In this document: positions 55,964 to 64,000 of the stretch, piece by piece
Layout of the letters: every line of letters begins with the position of its first letter
Numbering within the stretch: position 1 is the stretch's first letter
Source: Dyadobacter crusticola DSM 16708
Lineage (GTDB): Bacteria > Bacteroidota > Bacteroidia > Cytophagales > Spirosomataceae
Direction: 5' to 3'
NCBI RefSeq assembly: GCF_000701505.1
Contig: NZ_JNJB01000006.1
Coordinates: 419,990-483,989, forward strand
Length of the DNA stretch: 64,000 nucleotides
The notes under the pieces: model-generated
Database searches by the model: none
What the model saw: the letters and a program-made list of their open reading frames with translations, nothing else
Told to the model about the DNA's origin: nothing
Position numbers and translations under genes: made by a program

Positions 55964-56317
55964 ATGACTCACCTGAAAAAACTCAGCCTGGTATGTATGG
56001 TATTGCTGCTGGCCTCATTTACCTTTTTGCACCACGGCTGGGCAGATTACGATCAAACCAAACCGACAGATTTTAAAACGAAAATAGAAGAGTCTGTTTA
56101 CGAAAATCCGCACGTGCTGGCGAAGGTCAAGTACAACAAAGAGCTGGTAACCGTGTTTTTAGCGCCCACCAGCCGCATGACAGATCGCGGCCTCACCGCA
56201 GATATGATCACGAAAGGCACTGATGTAAGACTGGTCGCATACCCGCACAAAACAGAGAAAAATGAAATGCGCGCAGAACGCATTTTTGTTGACGGTAAAA
56301 AATTCGAGCTGCGCTAG
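55964..56317 (+). CDS. DUF6152 family protein
   Basis: The 117-residue protein has a signal peptide and the DUF6152 signature HHGWADYD...ENPHVLAKV. The function is unknown, although the conserved His residues suggest metal binding. It overlaps the following DUF6644 gene by one base (TAGTG), so the two are co-translated. Confidence 0.85.
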   Translation: MTHLKKLSLVCMVLLLASFTFLHHGWADYDQTKPTDFKTKIEESVYENPHVLAKVKYNKELVTVFLAPTSRMTDRGLTADMITKGTDVRLVAYPHKTEKNEMRAERIFVDGKKFELR

Positions 56318-56790
56318 TGGAGCTGTTGGAATGGCTTGAAGAATCTTCCTGGGCTGTCGGTATAAGACAATCTTTGTATCTATACCCGGTATTGGAAATC
56401 ATTCATATACTGGGTATAGTTATGCTGGTTGGCGCCGCCTTTTTGTTTGATCTGCGGCTTTTAGGCTTTTCTAAAAACCTTTCTGTTAACGGGCTGGCGC
56501 GCCATTTACTCCCCTGGTCGCAGCGCGGGCTGATCCTCATTGTTCCCTCGGGGTTGCTGCTCTTCATCACCAATGCGCAGGCGCTCGGTACTGATTTTAC
56601 ATTCTGGTTAAAGCTCGCATTGATTGCAGTTGGGGGACTGAATGCGTGGGTTTTTCACAGGTTTATTTACAAAATCCCCCAAGTTGTTACCGAGGAAACC
56701 GAGCTTTCGGGTTTTTCCAAATTGTCTGCATTGATTTCCATTACAGTCTGGATTGCAGTAGTAGCTTGCGGGCGGCTGCTTGCTTACTGA
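56317..56790 (+). CDS. DUF6644 membrane protein
   Basis: A 157-residue protein with four to five hydrophobic helices, beginning VEL LEWLEESSWAVGIRQSLYLYPV. It follows the DUF6152 gene at a one-base overlap using a GTG start. The two families commonly occur together, in my recollection, with no assigned reaction. Heme- or metal-related membrane function is possible. Confidence 0.8.
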   Translation: MELLEWLEESSWAVGIRQSLYLYPVLEIIHILGIVMLVGAAFLFDLRLLGFSKNLSVNGLARHLLPWSQRGLILIVPSGLLLFITNAQALGTDFTFWLKLALIAVGGLNAWVFHRFIYKIPQVVTEETELSGFSKLSALISITVWIAVVACGRLLAY

Positions 56791-56816
56791 ATTTGTTTGT
56801 GCCGGATCCGGGTATT

Positions 56817-58199
56817 TCAATGCATAATTACCTCTACCAGCATATCGTAACGAGGATCGTGGAGCGGGCCGGTAAGCCAGTCTCTCACAATATATTTGAA
56901 AAACAACATAGGCGGCTCGTGCTGACTTATCGCGGTCTGGAAGTATTCTACTGCCCTATCCGCATCGCCCAATGTTGCATGCACAATGCCCATATCGTAA
57001 TTCGAAACAACCTGCGTTTTACTGAGCGCATTCATTTGGGTAAGTATATCCCGCGCACTTTCATGCTCGCCTGACAGTCCAAACAATGCGCCGCAGGCAC
57101 TCAGTGTAATGCCATTGTAATTAATTTCCAATGCAGTTTCCAATGCTTCCTGGGCAGCGGCGTAATCTTTCATCGTGATCAGGTTTGCGCCTGTGATCAT
57201 GTGACCGCCCCAGAAGGTGGGTTGCATTGCAGTCAGCTTTCTTCCCTGCGCTACCGCTTTCTCGAAATTGGCTGAAAGCCAGTACACATAGCCTGCATAA
57301 AAATTGTTGATCAGCGAAAATGGTTCGAGTTCCAATGCTGTCCCGATCTCCTTTTCTGCCATGGAAGCGTGGCCGAGCAATCCCCAGTATAAGGCAAATT
57401 GCACGTGCAGCTCGGCAGTATTCCAGTTCAGGTCTGTTGCTTTTTTAAATGCATTTGCTGCGCTGCCAAAATCCCATTCGTATAGCATTTGCATGCGGGC
57501 CAGTGCAATGTAGCTTTCTGCTATTTCACTGTCGAGCGCAAGTGCCTGGCCGGTTGCTTCCTTCATCAAAGGCAATGCTTTTGCAGCGGGCATATGTCGG
57601 TAAAACCACATATTCAGGTAGCAGGACGCAATTCCCGCGTAAGCTATCGCATAGGTCGGGTCCAGTTCAAGCGCTGCATTGAAATAGCTGATTGCTTTGT
57701 GGTACTCCTCGCTGCCGGCGAATTTATTGTGGTAAAATCGTCCGCGCAGGTAGAGCTGGTAGGCATCTTTGTTATTGGTATATCGTTTGAAAGTAACGGC
57801 AGGTTCTTCGCCCAGGAGCTCTACTTTGATCGCACCTAAAATAGCCAGCGCAATTTCATCCTGAACATCAAAAATATCGTCCAGCGTACGATCATACTGC
57901 TCTGACCAAACTTCTATTTCGTCTGCTGCATTCACAAGCTGTGCATTGATCAGCAACTGGTTACCATTGCTGGAAACGCTCCCTTTGAGGACGTGGCTTA
58001 CATTCAGCTGGGCGGCGATTGAGCGCAAATCGTCATTGGTACCCTTGAAGGTAAATGAAGAAGTTCGTCCGGTTACCTGCAAACCCGGAACGCGGCTGAG
58101 CACGTTGATGATTTCTTCGGTAATACCGTCGCTGAAATATTCCTCTTCGGGATCGTTGCTAAGGTTGACGAATGGAAGTACGGCAATGGATGGTTTCAT
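56817..58199 (-). CDS. FlgO/TolB-like and TPR-repeat protein
   Basis: The 460-residue protein begins with a TolB/FlgO-like domain (SIAVLPFVNLSNDPEEEYFSDGITEEIINVLSRVPGLQV, to about residue 120). TPR-type helical repeats follow over residues 150-430 (for example AISYFNAALELDPTYAIAYAGIASCYLNM). This module is usually found C-terminal to an adenylate cyclase or winged-helix domain; here it stands alone. The ATG at 58199 is preferred to an in-frame TTG at 58229. Probable role is a protein-binding scaffold; unknown. Confidence 0.85.
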   Translation of the reverse strand: MKPSIAVLPFVNLSNDPEEEYFSDGITEEIINVLSRVPGLQVTGRTSSFTFKGTNDDLRSIAAQLNVSHVLKGSVSSNGNQLLINAQLVNAADEIEVWSEQYDRTLDDIFDVQDEIALAILGAIKVELLGEEPAVTFKRYTNNKDAYQLYLRGRFYHNKFAGSEEYHKAISYFNAALELDPTYAIAYAGIASCYLNMWFYRHMPAAKALPLMKEATGQALALDSEIAESYIALARMQMLYEWDFGSAANAFKKATDLNWNTAELHVQFALYWGLLGHASMAEKEIGTALELEPFSLINNFYAGYVYWLSANFEKAVAQGRKLTAMQPTFWGGHMITGANLITMKDYAAAQEALETALEINYNGITLSACGALFGLSGEHESARDILTQMNALSKTQVVSNYDMGIVHATLGDADRAVEYFQTAISQHEPPMLFFKYIVRDWLTGPLHDPRYDMLVEVIMH

Positions 58200-58354
58200 A
58201 ATCACGCTTATTTCTTTCAATACTGCCAAGATAGGTATTTTCTAAGTGTTTGGAGCGTAAAATCCGATGCCTGTTGCATGCGGAACCAGGCAGCAGATTT
58301 GGCGGTTGTAAATGGGAACGTTTGTAAATTATCTAAATCAAAAACTGCATTTGT

Positions 58355-58777
58355 ATGAAAATTGAGCCATTATATACCGCGAAGGCAACTGCTACGGGCG
58401 GACGCAACGGAAAAGTTAAATCAGAAAACGGTGTACTGGATATCGATGTGCGGGTACCCAAAGAAATGGGCGGTCCATCGGGCGAGTACCTGAACCCTGA
58501 ACTGCTTTTTGCGGGAGGATATGCAGCCTGCTTCGACAGCGCGCTGGGTGTAGTACTGCGTCAGGAGAAGATCACCGGTGTAACCAGCACAGTAACTGCC
58601 GAGGTGAGTATTGGTAAAATCGACAATGGCGGTTTTGGACTGGCGGTTACGCTGGAAGTCGAGATCCCTGGTGTGGACAAAGAGAAAGCGCAGGAACTGA
58701 CTGAGAAGGCGCACCAGATTTGTCCTTATTCCAATGCGACACGCGGAAATATTGACGTGCAGCTGATCGTGAAGTAA
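58355..58777 (+). CDS. ohr: Organic hydroperoxide resistance protein (Ohr/OsmC)
   Basis: The 140-residue Ohr has both redox-active Cys residues, Cys59 (YAACFDSAL) and Cys123 (HQICPYSNATRG), with the Ohr-type GGPSGEYLNPELLFAGGYAAC. Ohr reduces organic hydroperoxides using lipoyl thiols. No OhrR regulator is adjacent. The TPR gene lies upstream and divergent. Confidence 0.95.
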   Translation: MKIEPLYTAKATATGGRNGKVKSENGVLDIDVRVPKEMGGPSGEYLNPELLFAGGYAACFDSALGVVLRQEKITGVTSTVTAEVSIGKIDNGGFGLAVTLEVEIPGVDKEKAQELTEKAHQICPYSNATRGNIDVQLIVK

Positions 58778-58852
58778 GCAATTAAGCTTGAAGGTTGTTA
58801 TTTCAAAAGTCAGAAAAGACGTTTATCGCTAGCCAAAAAGTTAAAATAACGT

Positions 58853-58860
58853 TACCTTTG
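58853..58860 (+). promoter_or_regulatory. Putative purL promoter -7 element
   Basis: TACCTTTG fits the TAnnTTTG -7 box of Bacteroidota promoters and lies 18 bp upstream of the purL ATG. No clear -33 TTG box is visible, so support is moderate. Confidence 0.35.
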
Positions 58861-58877
58861 CGCCATAATTCGATACC

Positions 58878-61800
58878 ATGATCTACTTCTTTGCAGACAA
58901 ACAGAATACTGTTTTTGCGGTCCAGATAGAGAGAACGCTAACAGAATCAGATACTTCCAAATTAAGCTGGCTTTTTGGCGGCGCAGAACTCCGGGATGAG
59001 CAAACCATCACGGAGTTTTTTGTTGGTCCGCGTGCCGCGATGATCACGCCTTGGAGCACGAATGCCGTGGAAATCACGCAGAACATGGACATTCAGGGCA
59101 TTATCCGCATAGAAGAATTCAGGAAAGTTGACGCGGATTTCTCTGGTTTTGATCCCATGCTTTCGCAAAAATACAGCGAGCTGAACCAGGAGCTTTATAC
59201 AATTAATATCCAGCCGGAACCAATCCTTGAAATTGACGATATCGCTGCCTATAATAAGCAGGAGGGACTTTCATTAAGCGACGAAGAGGTTGACTACCTG
59301 AATAATCTGGCTCAAAAACTGAATCGCAAACTGACTGATTCAGAAGTTTTCGGGTTCTCCCAAGTCAACTCCGAGCACTGCCGTCATAAGATTTTCAATG
59401 GCGTGTTTGTGATCGATGGCGAAGAGCAGCCGGTTTCCCTTTTTAAACTGATCCGTAAAACTTCAGAGGCGAACCCTAACTCGATCGTTTCTGCGTATAA
59501 GGATAATGTTGCTTTTCTGGAAGGTCCTGTCGTGCGCCAATTTGCGCCAAAGCGGCCGGATGTTCCTGAATATTACGAGATCAAAGATTTCAAATCGGTT
59601 ATTTCCCTGAAAGCCGAAACACATAATTTTCCAACAACTGTTGAGCCTTTTAATGGCGCAGCGACTGGTTCTGGCGGTGAAATCCGCGACAGGCTGGCGG
59701 GCGGACAAGGTTCTTTGCCTTTGGCGGGAACGGCAGTTTACATGACTGCATTGTCGCGCCTGGAAGAAAATCGTCCTTGGGAAAATGGCGTGGAAGAGCG
59801 CCAGTGGCTGTACCAGACGCCAATGGATATTCTGATCAAAGCTTCCAATGGTGCTACGGACTTCGGAAACAAATTCGGCCAGCCGCTGATCGCAGGATCG
59901 GTTCTCACATTTGAACATGAAGAACAAGGCCGCAAGCTGGGTTATGACAAAGTGATCATGCAAGCGGGCGGTATTGGTTACGGAAAGGCTGATCAGGCCA
60001 AGAAATCGACGCCGGCAGTGGGTGATCAAATTGTGGTGATGGGCGGTGAAAACTACCGGATCGGAATGGGCGGCGCGGCGGTGTCTTCTGCTGATACGGG
60101 TGCATTTGGTTCGGGCATTGAGTTGAATGCAATCCAGCGTTCGAATCCGGAAATGCAGAAGCGCGTTGCCAATGCAGTACGCGGCATGGTGGAAAGCGGC
60201 AACAACACAATCGTCTCTATTCACGACCACGGCGCTGGCGGACATTTGAACTGTCTTTCAGAACTTGTCGAGGAAACAGGCGGAAACATAGATCTGGATA
60301 AATTACCTGTCGGCGATCCTACACTTTCAGCCAAAGAAATCATTGGAAACGAATCCCAGGAAAGAATGGGACTCGTGATCAGCAAAGAGAACCTGGAAAC
60401 GCTGAAACGCATTGCCGACCGCGAGCGTGCGCCATTGTATAATGTAGGTGAAGTGACGGGCTCACATCGGTTTACATTCGAATCGGCCAAGACGGGTGCG
60501 AAACCAATGGACCTGAAAATGGAGGACATGTTCGGCAGCTCGCCGAAGACGATCATGGACGACAAAACCATTGACAGGAGCTATGAACCAGTGACTTATG
60601 AAGTTGAAAAGCTGCATGAATATCTCGAACAAATGCTGCAACTGGAAGCGGTCGCAAGTAAGGATTGGCTTACCAACAAAGTAGACCGTTGCGTAGGCGG
60701 CCACGTTGCCAAGCAACAATGCGCCGGACCATTGCAACTGCCTTTGAATAACGTGGGCGTAATGGCGCTGGATTTTCAGGGCAAAGATGGAATTGCGACT
60801 TCCATTGGTCACGCGCCACTTTCGGCACTGATCGATCCGGCAGCGGGTAGTCGTAATGCAATCGCCGAGGCACTTTCAAACATCGTTTGGGCCCCATTGC
60901 AGGATGGTTTGAAAAGCGTTTCGCTCTCCGCCAACTGGATGTGGGCTTGCCGGAATGAGGGCGAGGATGCCAGACTTTACAAAGCGGTGAAAGCTTGTTC
61001 GGATTTCGCAATCAGTCTGGGAATCAACATTCCGACTGGCAAGGATTCGCTTTCGATGAAACAGAAATACAAAGGTGACGAAGTGATCGCGCCGGGTACT
61101 GTGATTATTTCAGCGGCTGGACATTGCGATGATATTCGAAGCGTTGTTGAACCCGTTTTGAAGAAAACAGGTGGTTCGATTTACTATATCAATCTGTCAG
61201 GCGATGCTTACAAGCTGGGCGGATCTTCATTTGCACAAATCCTGAATAAAATCGGAAGTGAAACGCCGGATATCCAGGATGCTGAGAAGCTGAAAAATGC
61301 ATTTAATACTATTCAAAGCCTGATCAAAGCAGGTAAAATTCAGGCTGGTCACGATATAGGCAGCGGCGGATTAATAACAACATTACTTGAAATGTGTTTT
61401 GCAGACCGCGATCTGGGCGCTTCGATTGATCTTTCAGGTTTGGGAGATCAGGATATTATTGAAAAGCTTTTTGCGGAAAATATAGGAATCGTTTTCCAGG
61501 CCGATGAAAGTGTGGAAAACGAGCTTGAAGCGAATGGAGTTGATTTTAACAAGATCGGAAATGTAAACCTGGCTTCGACATTGACCGTTAAAGATGCGAC
61601 TGGCAAGTGGGATTTTGATATCGATCAATTGCGTGACGTCTGGTTCAAGACTTCGTATTTATTAGACAAAAAACAAACGAAACCTGAACTGGCGAAAGAG
61701 CGTTTTGATAACTATAAATACCATCTGCTGCGGTACAAATTCCCGGCGCAGTTTGACGGTAAAAAACCTGTTATCGACGAATCAAAACCACGTCCGAAAG

Positions 61801-62543
61801 CGGCAGTACTCCGTGAAAAAGGAAGTAACTCTGAGCGTGAATTGGCCAATGCAATGTACCTGGCCGGTTTTGACGTAAAGGACGTACACATGACGGATTT
61901 GATTTCCGGGCGCGAAACTTTGGAAGATATCCAGTTCATCGGCGCAGTAGGAGGGTTCTCCAATTCGGATGTTTTGGGCTCCGCCAAAGGCTGGGCAGGC
62001 GCATTCCTCTATAACGATAAAGCACGGATCGCACTCGAAAACTTCTTCAAACGCGAAGACACGCTTTCAGTAGGTGTTTGCAACGGCTGCCAACTTTTCG
62101 TCGAGCTGGGTCTGATAAATATGGGCCATGACGTTAAGCCGAAGATGCTGCACAACGCCAGCGGCAAACACGAAAGCATTTTTACCTCGCTGACCATTCA
62201 GCCAAACAAATCGGTCATGCTATCGTCACTAGCCGGCTCGACACTCGGCGTCTGGGTATCCCACGGCGAAGGTCGCTTCGAGTTTCCGTATACAGAAGAC
62301 CGTTACAGCATTGTGGCCAAATATGCTTACGAAACCTACCCGGCCAATCCAAACGGGTCGGGCTTCAACACGGCGATGCTTTGTGACGAAACGGGCCGCC
62401 ATTTAGTAATGATGCCGCATATTGAAAGATCACTTTTCCAATGGCATTGGGCGAATTATCCTGAGGGTAGGAAGGATGAAGTGAGTCCTTGGATTGAGGC
62501 GTTCGTGAATGCGCGGAAGTGGGTGGAGAAGTCTAAACTATGA
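58878..62543 (+). CDS. purL: Phosphoribosylformylglycinamidine synthase (large, fused glutaminase)
   Basis: The 1221-residue protein joins the synthase part (HNFPTTVEPFNGAATGSGGEIRDRLAGGQGS... and the two AIRS-like halves) to a C-terminal glutamine amidotransferase. The latter has Cys1068 (GVCNGCQ) and the HGEGRFEFP segment. It makes FGAM in purine synthesis from FGAR, ATP and glutamine. The length agrees with single-chain PurL. The final codons KSKL and the stop lie within the repeat that also ends the lipoprotein gene beyond the GxxExxY cassette. Confidence 0.98.
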   Translation: MIYFFADKQNTVFAVQIERTLTESDTSKLSWLFGGAELRDEQTITEFFVGPRAAMITPWSTNAVEITQNMDIQGIIRIEEFRKVDADFSGFDPMLSQKYSELNQELYTINIQPEPILEIDDIAAYNKQEGLSLSDEEVDYLNNLAQKLNRKLTDSEVFGFSQVNSEHCRHKIFNGVFVIDGEEQPVSLFKLIRKTSEANPNSIVSAYKDNVAFLEGPVVRQFAPKRPDVPEYYEIKDFKSVISLKAETHNFPTTVEPFNGAATGSGGEIRDRLAGGQGSLPLAGTAVYMTALSRLEENRPWENGVEERQWLYQTPMDILIKASNGATDFGNKFGQPLIAGSVLTFEHEEQGRKLGYDKVIMQAGGIGYGKADQAKKSTPAVGDQIVVMGGENYRIGMGGAAVSSADTGAFGSGIELNAIQRSNPEMQKRVANAVRGMVESGNNTIVSIHDHGAGGHLNCLSELVEETGGNIDLDKLPVGDPTLSAKEIIGNESQERMGLVISKENLETLKRIADRERAPLYNVGEVTGSHRFTFESAKTGAKPMDLKMEDMFGSSPKTIMDDKTIDRSYEPVTYEVEKLHEYLEQMLQLEAVASKDWLTNKVDRCVGGHVAKQQCAGPLQLPLNNVGVMALDFQGKDGIATSIGHAPLSALIDPAAGSRNAIAEALSNIVWAPLQDGLKSVSLSANWMWACRNEGEDARLYKAVKACSDFAISLGINIPTGKDSLSMKQKYKGDEVIAPGTVIISAAGHCDDIRSVVEPVLKKTGGSIYYINLSGDAYKLGGSSFAQILNKIGSETPDIQDAEKLKNAFNTIQSLIKAGKIQAGHDIGSGGLITTLLEMCFADRDLGASIDLSGLGDQDIIEKLFAENIGIVFQADESVENELEANGVDFNKIGNVNLASTLTVKDATGKWDFDIDQLRDVWFKTSYLLDKKQTKPELAKERFDNYKYHLLRYKFPAQFDGKKPVIDESKPRPKAAVLREKGSNSERELANAMYLAGFDVKDVHMTDLISGRETLEDIQFIGAVGGFSNSDVLGSAKGWAGAFLYNDKARIALENFFKREDTLSVGVCNGCQLFVELGLINMGHDVKPKMLHNASGKHESIFTSLTIQPNKSVMLSSLAGSTLGVWVSHGEGRFEFPYTEDRYSIVAKYAYETYPANPNGSGFNTAMLCDETGRHLVMMPHIERSLFQWHWANYPEGRKDEVSPWIEAFVNARKWVEKSKL

Positions 62544-62650
62544 TTTTTGTGAGGGCAATGAGGACTATGATTTTTTGATTGGATTTCTGGATTTGTAGTT
62601 TTTTTCATTCTTTCCTTCTTTTCGATTCTTCTCCATTCTTTTCTTTTATG

Positions 62651-62684
62651 TTGCCGCTGGCTTTTGGTTGGCGGCAATTTTTTT
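62651..62684. terminator. Intrinsic terminator after purL
   Basis: TTGCCGC (62651-62657) pairs with GCGGCAA (62671-62677), followed by a run of seven T. It lies 107 bp downstream of the purL stop, inside the GxxExxY cassette. Confidence 0.75.
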
Positions 62685-62717
62685 GTTTGATTTGTTGTCT
62701 ACACTATTTTACACACT

Positions 62718-63110
62718 ATGATTAATGAACTTTACAAACATTCGGATTTGACGGGCAGGATTATCGGTTGTGCAATGGAAGTGCATCGATATATGGGGAA
62801 TGGTTTTCAGGAAGTGGTTTATCAACGCGCTTTATCTATTGAGCTCAATCTGAACGGCATCGCGCATCAGCGAGAAATGGAAATGCCGCTGAGCTACAAG
62901 GGATTTCCAATAGGAAAAAGGAGGGTCGACTTCTTCATCGAGAACACAATAATGCTCGAAATCAAAGCAGTCAAAGAACTGGAAGATGTCCACCTGGCCC
63001 AAGCAATAAACTATTTGGAAGCCTACAAAATGGAAATCGGACTCTTAATCAACTTCGGTAACACCAGCCTCCAATTCAAAAGGGTCATGAAACCCAGACC
63101 GAAACGATAA
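62718..63110 (+). CDS. GxxExxY-family protein
   Basis: A 130-residue protein with the family name motif in GNGFQEVVY (about residues 27-35), followed by HQREMEMPLSYKGFPIGKRRVDFFIENTIMLEIKAVKELEDVHLAQAINYLEAYKMEIGLLINFG. The VDFFIE...LEIKA pattern suggests a PD-(D/E)xK nuclease-like fold, but the activity is unproved. It lies inside the inverted-repeat cassette at 62528-63200. Confidence 0.9.
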   Translation: MINELYKHSDLTGRIIGCAMEVHRYMGNGFQEVVYQRALSIELNLNGIAHQREMEMPLSYKGFPIGKRRVDFFIENTIMLEIKAVKELEDVHLAQAINYLEAYKMEIGLLINFGNTSLQFKRVMKPRPKR

Positions 63111-63184
63111 TCAAAAATCAAAAAAGAATACGCTCAAACCAAGCACCCCAGAAAATCATAGTCCATCAAAGCCCATCAAAGAAA

Positions 63185-63649
63185 TCATAGTTTAGACTTC
63201 ACATACACCTCTCTTATCTCCCGATCAACCCCCAAACTGTCGATCCTTTCAAAGCCTGTCTGCACCAGGGTATCTCCATTGATCCGGAGCTTGAATTTGA
63301 ATTGGTGATTTTCCCATTCCCGATAGTTGCAGTATTGCAGGTTCTCGGTGTAGTCTTCACCTTTTAAAGTGTAAGTGCCGGCTCCCGCGTCGAAAACTGC
63401 AGTGTCACCTTTGCCCTGCCGCGTATCATGCTTCATGAAGCTGAAATGCGTGTCGGTAATCTGCTTGATCATTTCCTGGTCCTTGACAGGGAAGGTATTG
63501 ATCGTGTCGCCTTTTTCAATGATCTGGCTGGAATGCAGGTGCCAGGTGCCTATGATGGATTGTTCTTTGGGTTGATTGGCGGTTTCTGTTTTGGAGGTGC
63601 ATTGGGTTACTGATACCAAGAGTAAGAGGGCTGCGAGTTTGAGGTTCAT
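63185..63649 (-). CDS. Small lipoprotein, lipocalin-like, function unknown
   Basis: The 154-residue protein has a lipoprotein signal (LLLLVSVTQC, Cys at about residue 17) and an all-beta pattern (IIGTWHLHSSQIIEKGDTI...GTYTLKGEDYTENLQY) like lipocalin-type Bacteroidota lipoproteins. Its last residues (KSKL) and stop come from the same repeat found at the end of purL. I cannot assign a function. Confidence 0.75.
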   Translation of the reverse strand: MNLKLAALLLLVSVTQCTSKTETANQPKEQSIIGTWHLHSSQIIEKGDTINTFPVKDQEMIKQITDTHFSFMKHDTRQGKGDTAVFDAGAGTYTLKGEDYTENLQYCNYREWENHQFKFKLRINGDTLVQTGFERIDSLGVDREIREVYVKSKL

Positions 63650-63666
63650 TTAATTTTGAGGTAAAG

Positions 63667-64000
63667 TGTAAGTATCCCTAACCCACAGACAGTTTGAAAT
63701 TAGAGATTAAACCTTAATTTTAAACTGATGAAAAAGACCAAATTCACCGAGACACAGATCGTTTCGATCCTCAAACAACAGGAAGCTGGCATTCCAACCA
63801 AGGAGATTTGCAGGCAGAATGGCATTTCCGAAGCCACTTTTTACAATTGGAAGAGCCGGTATGGCGGCATGGAAGCTTCTGACGTTAAACGCCTGAAAGA
63901 TTTAGAGGAAGAAAATTCACGCTTGAAAAAGATGTTTGCTGATCTGAGCCTGGATAATCAAATACTTAAAGAGCTGTTCGCAAAAAAAGGCTGGGCTCTG
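63667..64000 (+). mobile_element. IS3-family element, left end, cut by window
   Basis: An IS3-family OrfA starts at 63728. The left terminus is probably near TGTAAGTATCCCTAACCC at 63667, judged by a TG-start typical of IS3 ends. The right end is outside the window, so the inverted repeats cannot be matched. Confidence 0.55.
63728..64000 (+). CDS. IS3-family transposase OrfA, 3' end cut by window
   Basis: About 91 residues are visible. They match OrfA of the IS407 group: TKFTETQIVSILKQQEAG with an HTH (ISEATFYNWKSRYGG), then a leucine-zipper-like helix (KRLKDLEEENSRLKKMFADLSLDNQILKEL). An A7G run at the end of the visible sequence (near 63983-63990) is the sort of slippery site used for OrfA-OrfB frameshifting. 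The full element is not in view. Confidence 0.88.
   Translation, partial: MKKTKFTETQIVSILKQQEAGIPTKEICRQNGISEATFYNWKSRYGGMEASDVKRLKDLEEENSRLKKMFADLSLDNQILKELFAKKGWAL

Larger units (their letters stand above)
62528..63200. mobile_element. GxxExxY cassette with terminal inverted repeats
   Basis: The outer arms GAAGTCTAAACTATGATTT (62528-62546) and its exact complement (63182-63200) are 19 bp. An inner arm, GGACTATGATTTT (62562-62574), is matched by 63152-63164. Enclosed are a purL-side terminator and one GxxExxY gene. The outer arms overlap the last codons of both convergent genes. It resembles a small inserted cassette, but no transposase or target duplication is seen. Confidence 0.6.

Noticed and set aside
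63150..63200. CRISPR-like or tandem repeat because of doubled CATCAAAG and AATCATAGT
   Set aside because: Only two copies with no regular spacers; it is one arm of the inverted-repeat cassette.
1..64000. tRNA, rRNA or CRISPR array
   Set aside because: No cloverleaf, rRNA-like or regular repeat-spacer pattern was seen in the intergenic gaps when reading them.

Overview
The window looks like a chromosomal stretch from a Bacteroidota bacterium of the order Cytophagales, probably Dyadobacter-like. The support is family content: Bacteroidota-type Wzi outer-membrane protein, LytS/LytTR two-component pairs, DUF4468, DUF6152/DUF6644, GxxExxY, GH67, GH95 and GH32 enzymes, a 1.2 k-residue PurL, weak or absent Shine-Dalgarno sequences and TAnnTTTG-like promoters. 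The genus is an inference. I saw no rRNA, tRNA or CRISPR array.

Layout. 1-3975: acetylglucuronoxylan-type hydrolases (SGNH acetylesterase cut by the left edge, GH67 alpha-glucuronidase). 4234-5970: hybrid histidine kinase. 6020-10012 (minus): five overlapping or abutting genes, folE - SDR - flavin reductase - FAD oxidoreductase - MarR, behind a 30-bp-spaced direct-repeat operator candidate. Its SDR lacks the catalytic Tyr. 10195-14621 (minus): ABC - HlyD - TolC export operon, divergent from a TetR gene. The ABC ATPase has lost nearly every catalytic motif. 15595-16200: secreted DinB protein.

16440-33860 is one long plus-strand exopolysaccharide operon (Wza-like, Wzc-like, flippase, SGNH protein, acyltransferases, at least seven glycosyltransferases, polymerase-like protein), with many ATGA/GTGA overlaps and one truncated glycosyltransferase. 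A second block, 34228-43020, adds Wzi, a LytTR regulator with a degenerate receiver, WcaI-, PhyH-, WcaF- and GT2-type genes, and a LytS/LytTR pair with intact phosphorylation residues. No initiating phosphoglycosyltransferase is present, so it must be elsewhere in the genome. The central EPS genes (about 21-24.6 kb) and the PhyH gene look AT-richer than their neighbours, suggesting a mosaic locus.

43231-58777 is a mixed region: two SDRs, an Atu4866 protein and AraC regulator, bestrophin, GH95 fucosidase, MFS exporter, sugar isomerase-like protein, a GH32 gene broken by two one-base deletions in A runs, an SGNH hydrolase, DUF4468, a DUF6152/DUF6644 pair, a FlgO/TPR protein and Ohr. 58878-62543 is purL. 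The right end holds a GxxExxY gene enclosed by a 19-bp perfect terminal inverted repeat plus an inner 13-bp one. These repeats also supply the last codons (KSKL-stop) of both flanking genes, so the segment looks like an inserted cassette. An IS3-family element begins at the right edge.

Most notable for follow-up: the GxxExxY cassette, the ABC exporter with a degenerate ATPase, the pterin/flavin operon with a Tyr-less SDR, and the paired intact/degenerate LytTR regulators in the EPS locus with candidate operator repeats.
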